From Mercurialis annua (Eukaryota; Streptophyta; Magnoliopsida; Malpighiales; Euphorbiaceae), in the NCBI RefSeq assembly GCF_937616625.2, contig NC_065571.1:6884501-6948500 (forward strand): a stretch of 64,000 bases of DNA, in the 5' to 3' direction. A program made the translations under genes and the position numbers. This document shows, piece after piece, positions 59,916 to 64,000 of this stretch (position 1 is its first letter; the number at the start of each line of letters is the position of its first letter). The notes beneath the pieces are model-generated. The model was not told the origin of the DNA. It ran no database searches and worked only from the letters and a program-made list of their open reading frames with translations.

Positions 59916-60423
59916 TTTTTTAAATGCTATTGACCATCTTTCTCAACCATCTAATGGCTGTTTTGTTTTGACTCTTACAGAATTGTATACATATAAAAAC
60001 CTTTGAGGACTACCAATATGGAACCGATAGTTTATTTATACCATTAGCAAAGAAAAAACAACAAGTTGAGCAATTTATTTTAGGCTGAAACTGTGGTTTC
60101 TCCTTTTTAGTTATTCCATATTCAATTAATTAAGGCCAAATAATAAAAAAAAAAAACTTTCGTGAAAATTTCATAAAAATTTAATTTTTTTAATTTTATC
60201 CAATTTGTTCCGAAACGTATAATTTCATTTTAATTATGTCCAATTATATAATTTTATCCATGTGGCGCTGATGTGGCACGCCACACAGCCACATCAATAA
60301 ATGTTCATAATTAAAAACTGTAAAAAAAATATCTTTCAAACAAAACAAAATAAATTTATTTTAAAAATAAAAATTATCGGACGGAAGACCGTCGAACTGA
60401 AGAACAGATGGAAGGAGGACAGT

Positions 60424-60538
60424 AATTCCTTCTTCAAAAGAAGGAATAACAAATCGTTCCTCCTTTAAAAAGGAGTAACAAATGGTTCCTCCTTCAAAAA
60501 GAAGGAGGAGCCGCTGTCTCCTTTAAAAAGAAGGAGGT
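60424..60538. repeat. Cluster of four small hairpins with TCCTTCTT/AAGAAGGA arms
   Basis: ATTCCTTCTTCAAAAGAAGG at about 60424, TCCTCCTTTAAAAAGGAG at about 60458, TCCTCCTTCAAAAAGAAGGA at about 60487 and TCTCCTTTAAAAAGAAGGAG at about 60517. Each is a short inverted repeat with an A-rich loop, in a locally direct-repeated array with AACAAAT spacers. Confidence 0.7.
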
Positions 60539-61529
60539 ACAAAAGGGAGGAACAAATATTTAGCAGCAGAAAAATCTGTGAAAAACTAATAATTATGATT
60601 ATTAGTAATTATCCCATTTTTTAATAGAGAAAAGCAAATATTTTTGATGCCACAAAGTATACACATGGCCTCATCAACAATAAGGTCTCACAACAAAGTC
60701 TTCCATTTGGATACCCACTTTTCCTTTTATAGGAAACTTTTGAGATACCTCACATGATAAGTTAGAATTACATTTTTTTTTATTGTTATTTGTTTTATTT
60801 TCGAAAAAGACAATATTTAAGTTTGGCATTTTTGATTATTTTTCTGGTTTTCTACCAGCACCTAAGGTGGGCAAATACATTCCACCAAATTGTTTTTACC
60901 CAATATTAAATTAGTTGATTAATTTTGTTAGAAAAATAATTAACATGTGTAATTAGTACGTGAAACACTCAGTTAAAAAACCTAAAATAACTTTTGGAAC
61001 TACATTACATATGCTTAATAATTTATGTGATAGAGAGATTCCAATAAATATATAAGTGAAGAGCTTTAGTTGGTCTGCCTATGTCATGTGCACTCTTTTC
61101 TTTAATTGTCAACTTGGAAAGGATTGATTTATATATCTAGAATGAGCATATAAATAAAAAAGTTTCTTAATATTAGCAAATCAATGATAGAATTTCTATT
61201 TTAAAATGAGAAGAATATATTTGTTTTTAAAAGAATAAATAAATAAGAATAATCATGGATATATTTAATAATAGCATATAATTTCAAATTACAATTAAAA
61301 AGTTATTTTCATCAAATATCACAAATTTTCACGTTCTTTTTCGATTTAAGCACAATGTACAAAAATCTCACCTAATATTCCAACCTTTCCAAATTTTTTA
61401 TTCTATAATCCGGTTTGCGATGTTTTTTTTTTTACATAAAAATGATGTTTTGGCCGTGTGAATGACTAAAACGACGCCGTTGCAGACATTTATGCTATGT
61501 ATGTCACATGATGAAAAGTTGGGATATTT

Positions 61530-64000
61530 TTTTAGATAAATAGTAGGTGTATTAGCTCATCCACAAAAAAAAGTGGAAGGCAAAAAGTCAAAGATCAACT
61601 AAGAATTACAGAAAAAATCGATAGAACGAAATACATCATTCGCACTATAAGGGAAACTATGATTCCTAGCTCGATAGAAATCCACCGCTTTGCAAATAGT
61701 CGTGAAAACTAGACTATGGAGATTTTCCACTTCATCCTTAAATACCCGTTTATTTCTAGCCTTCCAAAGATGCCAAACTCCAAAGTACCAAATAAGCCGC
61801 CACAAGATACGATGCCTGCCAATTGCCAATGAATTCCAAAACAAGAAGAAATTTTCAAGAGAAAACGGAGCAACCCAATATGTGTTGCACTCAATGTGAA
61901 TCCCTGTTTCGTTGTTGTCGCAAAGAGTGCAGGAAGACTGCTCAACTTGAAGAATACCACGTCGAACCAATACTGCCTTTGATGAAATACGGTCTCTAGC
62001 TAGAAGCCAAACGAAAAATTGAACCCGTGGAGGTAAAGTTTCCTTCCATATAAACTGAGCAAGGAATGAAACCTGAGGTCGAGAAGCCGTCCGAATAGAG
62101 GTAATTTCTGTTACCATAGCTGCTGCCGTGTATTGCTTGTCTCTGTGCCAAGAAAATGCGTCTGGAATCTGCTGTAAATTGAAGGACTGTGGCAGCAAGT
62201 TCAACAAAGAAGCCAACCTTTCTTGTTCTCCGATTCGCAACCGCCTGTACCAAGAAAATTGGCAGAAATTCTGAAGCTGTTGATCATAGAAAGAGGCCAC
62301 AAAATCATCACGTTTTCTGCATAAAATGAACAGGTCCGGAAATAATAAATGAAGAGGCTCCGACAACCAGCGATCCTTCCAAAATCGTGCACATTGACCA
62401 TCACCAACAATTAACTGGACTGAATTTAAAAACAAATTCCAAACAGCCCTATCTTTCACGCAAGACTTGTAAATTCCTTTCCAAATGTGAGAAAAACGAA
62501 TGACATTGGCCGACTCAATATCAAACCAAGAAGATAGTGTGGAGCTAGCCGAAACAACCACAAACCAGAGCGAATTCTTGTCGCAGTTCATCAATTTCCA
62601 CAACCATTTCAAAAGTAAGCTAGTATTCTTGGTACGTAGAGGTGTGATGTTGAGACCACCTGCAATGAATGGAGTACACACATCATTCCATGCTACTTTA
62701 CTATAGCCTTGACTGTCCACATTACCGTTCCACAAAAATCTCCGCATAATACGCTCAAGAGTATTCCCCACAGATTGTGGAATGCAAAAAGAACCAAGAT
62801 AATACACCGGTAAGCTGCATAGCACAGACTTAATAAGAGTAAGTCTACCTGCAGGCGACAAAAGATTACCTCGCCATAACGATAGCTGAGAGGTAAAATT
62901 ATTAACCACCGGGTCCCAAACTCTGATGCCCATCGATCTATCCATCAACGGAAGTCCCAGATAAGTGATTGGAAGTTGTTCCACTTTGCAATTCAAAATA
63001 TCAGACACTCTCAAAACAGTGATGGGATCAATATTTATACCTATAATAGAGGACTTTTGGAAATTAACTTTGAGTCCTGAAATCAACTCGAAACATCTCA
63101 AGATACGAAGTAAGTTCTGAATCATAAGCAAATCATTCGGAACAAAAAGGAGCGTGTCGTCCGCAAACTGCAGGATAGAAACTGGATCTTGAAAACCGTC
63201 AACATGAACCCCATTAAGCAGCCCCAAATCGGTTGCTTTTGAAAAAATTGCCCTCAAATTTTCTACTGCCAGAACAAATAGCATAGGAGATATCGGATCC
63301 CCTTGACGAACACCCTTGCCCATAAAGAAATTATCAGTCGGACAACCATTAAGAAGCACCGAAAGTTGAGCAGAATCAAAAATAGAGGAAACCCAATTGA
63401 TCCATTTTGAACTGAAATTCATTCTTCGGAGAGTGGACAAGATGAAATTCCAAGAGACTGTGTCGAAAGCTTTTCTGAAATCTAGTTTGATTAAGAAAAC
63501 TTGTTCTCTTCGACGTTTCACAAGATGAATAATTTCCGTAGCAATCATATGGCAGTCATGAATACTCCGTCCTTTGATGAAACCAAACTGATTTTCTGAG
63601 ATTACCAACGGCAGAATTGGTGACAGTCTGTTTGCAAGAACTTTTGAGATCAATTTGACAATCCCGTTAATCAAACTTATTGGTCTGAAATCCTTGATGT
63701 CTGAAGCTCCCTGAAACTTTGAAATCAAAACTAAAAAGGCAGTGTTCAAGCCCACAGGAAAAGTAGCTGAAGTAAAGAATTCCTGAAAAAGAGTGACAAT
63801 GTCATGTTTAAAGAATTTCCAAGCCTTCTTATAAAAGAAATAATTAAATCCATCCGGACCCGGCGCTTTGTTGCTATCACAACTTAATAAAGTGGCATGA
63901 ATTTCCTCCTCGGAGAAGTGGACCGAAATAAAATCAGCCTGCTCAACTGATAATGACCGAATAGGTAGACTTTCAAGAGAGAAACTAATAACGGGATCAT
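61530..64000 (-). mobile_element. L1-type LINE, 3' part, running off the window edge
   Basis: Oriented minus. Contains the open C-terminal part of ORF2, a short 3' UTR (61598 to about 61536) and a short A-rich end on the element strand, seen as a T run at 61529-61535 in plus. The 5' part, including ORF1 and the endonuclease, would lie beyond 64000. Its 3' end does not resemble that of the ORF1-only elements at 14-19 kb. Confidence 0.85.
61599..64000 (-). CDS. LINE ORF2: reverse transcriptase and zinc-binding C-terminal domain (partial)
   Basis: The frame is open from the window edge to the TAG at 61599-61601, about 800 codons with no stop. Order: SNKAPGPDGFNYFFYKKAW just inside the edge, then RPISLINGIVKLISKVLANR, the FRKAFDTVSW block, GVRQGDPISPMLF, the catalytic FADD box (SILQFADDTLLF), and the thumb-side YLGLPL and SLWRGNLLSPAGRLTLIKS. 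The C-terminal zf-RVT region has FIWKETLPPRVQFFVWLLAR and CTLCDN. These are the standard blocks of plant L1 ORF2 downstream of the endonuclease. The intact frame suggests a recent insertion. A methionine start is not expected because the protein begins upstream of the window. Confidence 0.93.
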   Translation of the reverse strand, partial: DPVISFSLESLPIRSLSVEQADFISVHFSEEEIHATLLSCDSNKAPGPDGFNYFFYKKAWKFFKHDIVTLFQEFFTSATFPVGLNTAFLVLISKFQGASDIKDFRPISLINGIVKLISKVLANRLSPILPLVISENQFGFIKGRSIHDCHMIATEIIHLVKRRREQVFLIKLDFRKAFDTVSWNFILSTLRRMNFSSKWINWVSSIFDSAQLSVLLNGCPTDNFFMGKGVRQGDPISPMLFVLAVENLRAIFSKATDLGLLNGVHVDGFQDPVSILQFADDTLLFVPNDLLMIQNLLRILRCFELISGLKVNFQKSSIIGINIDPITVLRVSDILNCKVEQLPITYLGLPLMDRSMGIRVWDPVVNNFTSQLSLWRGNLLSPAGRLTLIKSVLCSLPVYYLGSFCIPQSVGNTLERIMRRFLWNGNVDSQGYSKVAWNDVCTPFIAGGLNITPLRTKNTSLLLKWLWKLMNCDKNSLWFVVVSASSTLSSWFDIESANVIRFSHIWKGIYKSCVKDRAVWNLFLNSVQLIVGDGQCARFWKDRWLSEPLHLLFPDLFILCRKRDDFVASFYDQQLQNFCQFSWYRRLRIGEQERLASLLNLLPQSFNLQQIPDAFSWHRDKQYTAAAMVTEITSIRTASRPQVSFLAQFIWKETLPPRVQFFVWLLARDRISSKAVLVRRGILQVEQSSCTLCDNNETGIHIECNTYWVAPFSLENFFLFWNSLAIGRHRILWRLIWYFGVWHLWKARNKRVFKDEVENLHSLVFTTICKAVDFYRARNHSFPYSANDVFRSIDFFCNS

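Larger units (their letters stand above)
54721..61529. other. 6.8-kb gene-free AT-rich region
   Basis: No open frame here looks like a protein. Contents: degenerate inverted repeat sequence around 55110-55880 (CATTTCACCCCTTAACTATT and its partner near 55800), a Stowaway MITE, short tandem repeats, a foldback MITE and a hairpin cluster, listed separately. Otherwise only low-complexity A/T sequence was seen. Confidence 0.6.

Noticed and set aside
1..64000. tRNA, rRNA and organelle-derived segments
   Set aside because: No cloverleaf with a B-box-like GGTTCGAATCC, no rRNA core motif and no chloroplast or mitochondrial gene sequence was noticed; a tRNAscan/Infernal run would be decisive.

Overview
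This window is nuclear DNA from a flowering plant, most likely a eudicot in the rosid group. The evidence is AT-rich intergenic DNA, short GT-AG introns, plant-specific gene families and a dense load of plant MITEs, LINEs and LTR retroelements. I cannot name the species. No prokaryotic operon, CRISPR, rRNA or tRNA feature was seen.

Host genes, left to right: (1) 159-2398 (+), a 7-exon nucleotide-sugar transporter; (2) 3503-9548 (-), a 9-exon GBF-interacting-protein-1-like gene with a DUF1296 domain; (3) 19721-21769 (+), a 6-exon hnRNP A/B-like protein with two RRMs and a glycine-rich tail; (4) 23880-26117 (+), a 5-exon EMC8/9 subunit of the ER membrane protein complex; (5) 27297-28115 (+), an intronless secreted protein built from two kinds of internal repeat, which I could not assign to a family; (6) 28533-32030 (-), a 7-exon OPT1-like oligopeptide transporter; (7) 50657-52978 (+), a 2-exon D6PK-like AGC VIII kinase. 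From memory, genes 1, 4, 6 and 7 match a run of neighbours on Arabidopsis chromosome 5 (At5g55950, 55940, 55930, 55910). Genes 2 and 3 match an adjacent pair on chromosome 3 (At3g13222, 13224). The window therefore looks like an unsplit ancestral block that was fractionated in Arabidopsis. Reading frames and splice phases close exactly in all six multi-exon models.

The rest is mobile DNA. 9774-14181 is a foldback MITE interrupted by a 4-kb MULE-like element that carries a ~185-bp tandem repeat. 14288-16007 and 17329-19058 are two inverted LINE-like elements with only an ORF1 (DUF4283 plus CCHC knuckle); the right one has a poly-A end and an 11-bp target-site duplication. 33497-41769 is an Athila-like, Gag-only LTR element in an LTR-internal-LTR-partial internal tandem, almost identical between repeats. 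41770-49440 is gene-free DNA with several MITEs and a 679-bp near-perfect palindrome (two MITEs head to head). 53571-54712 is a non-autonomous hAT element with a perfect 8-bp target-site duplication. 54713-61528 is gene-free AT-rich DNA with MITEs and small tandem repeats. 61530-64000 is the 3' part of an open LINE ORF2 running off the window edge.

The genes are housekeeping or developmental and do not form one pathway. Two act in membrane-protein or secretory biology (the EMC subunit and the nucleotide-sugar transporter), two in RNA or transcription control, and the kinase and the peptide transporter act at the plasma membrane.
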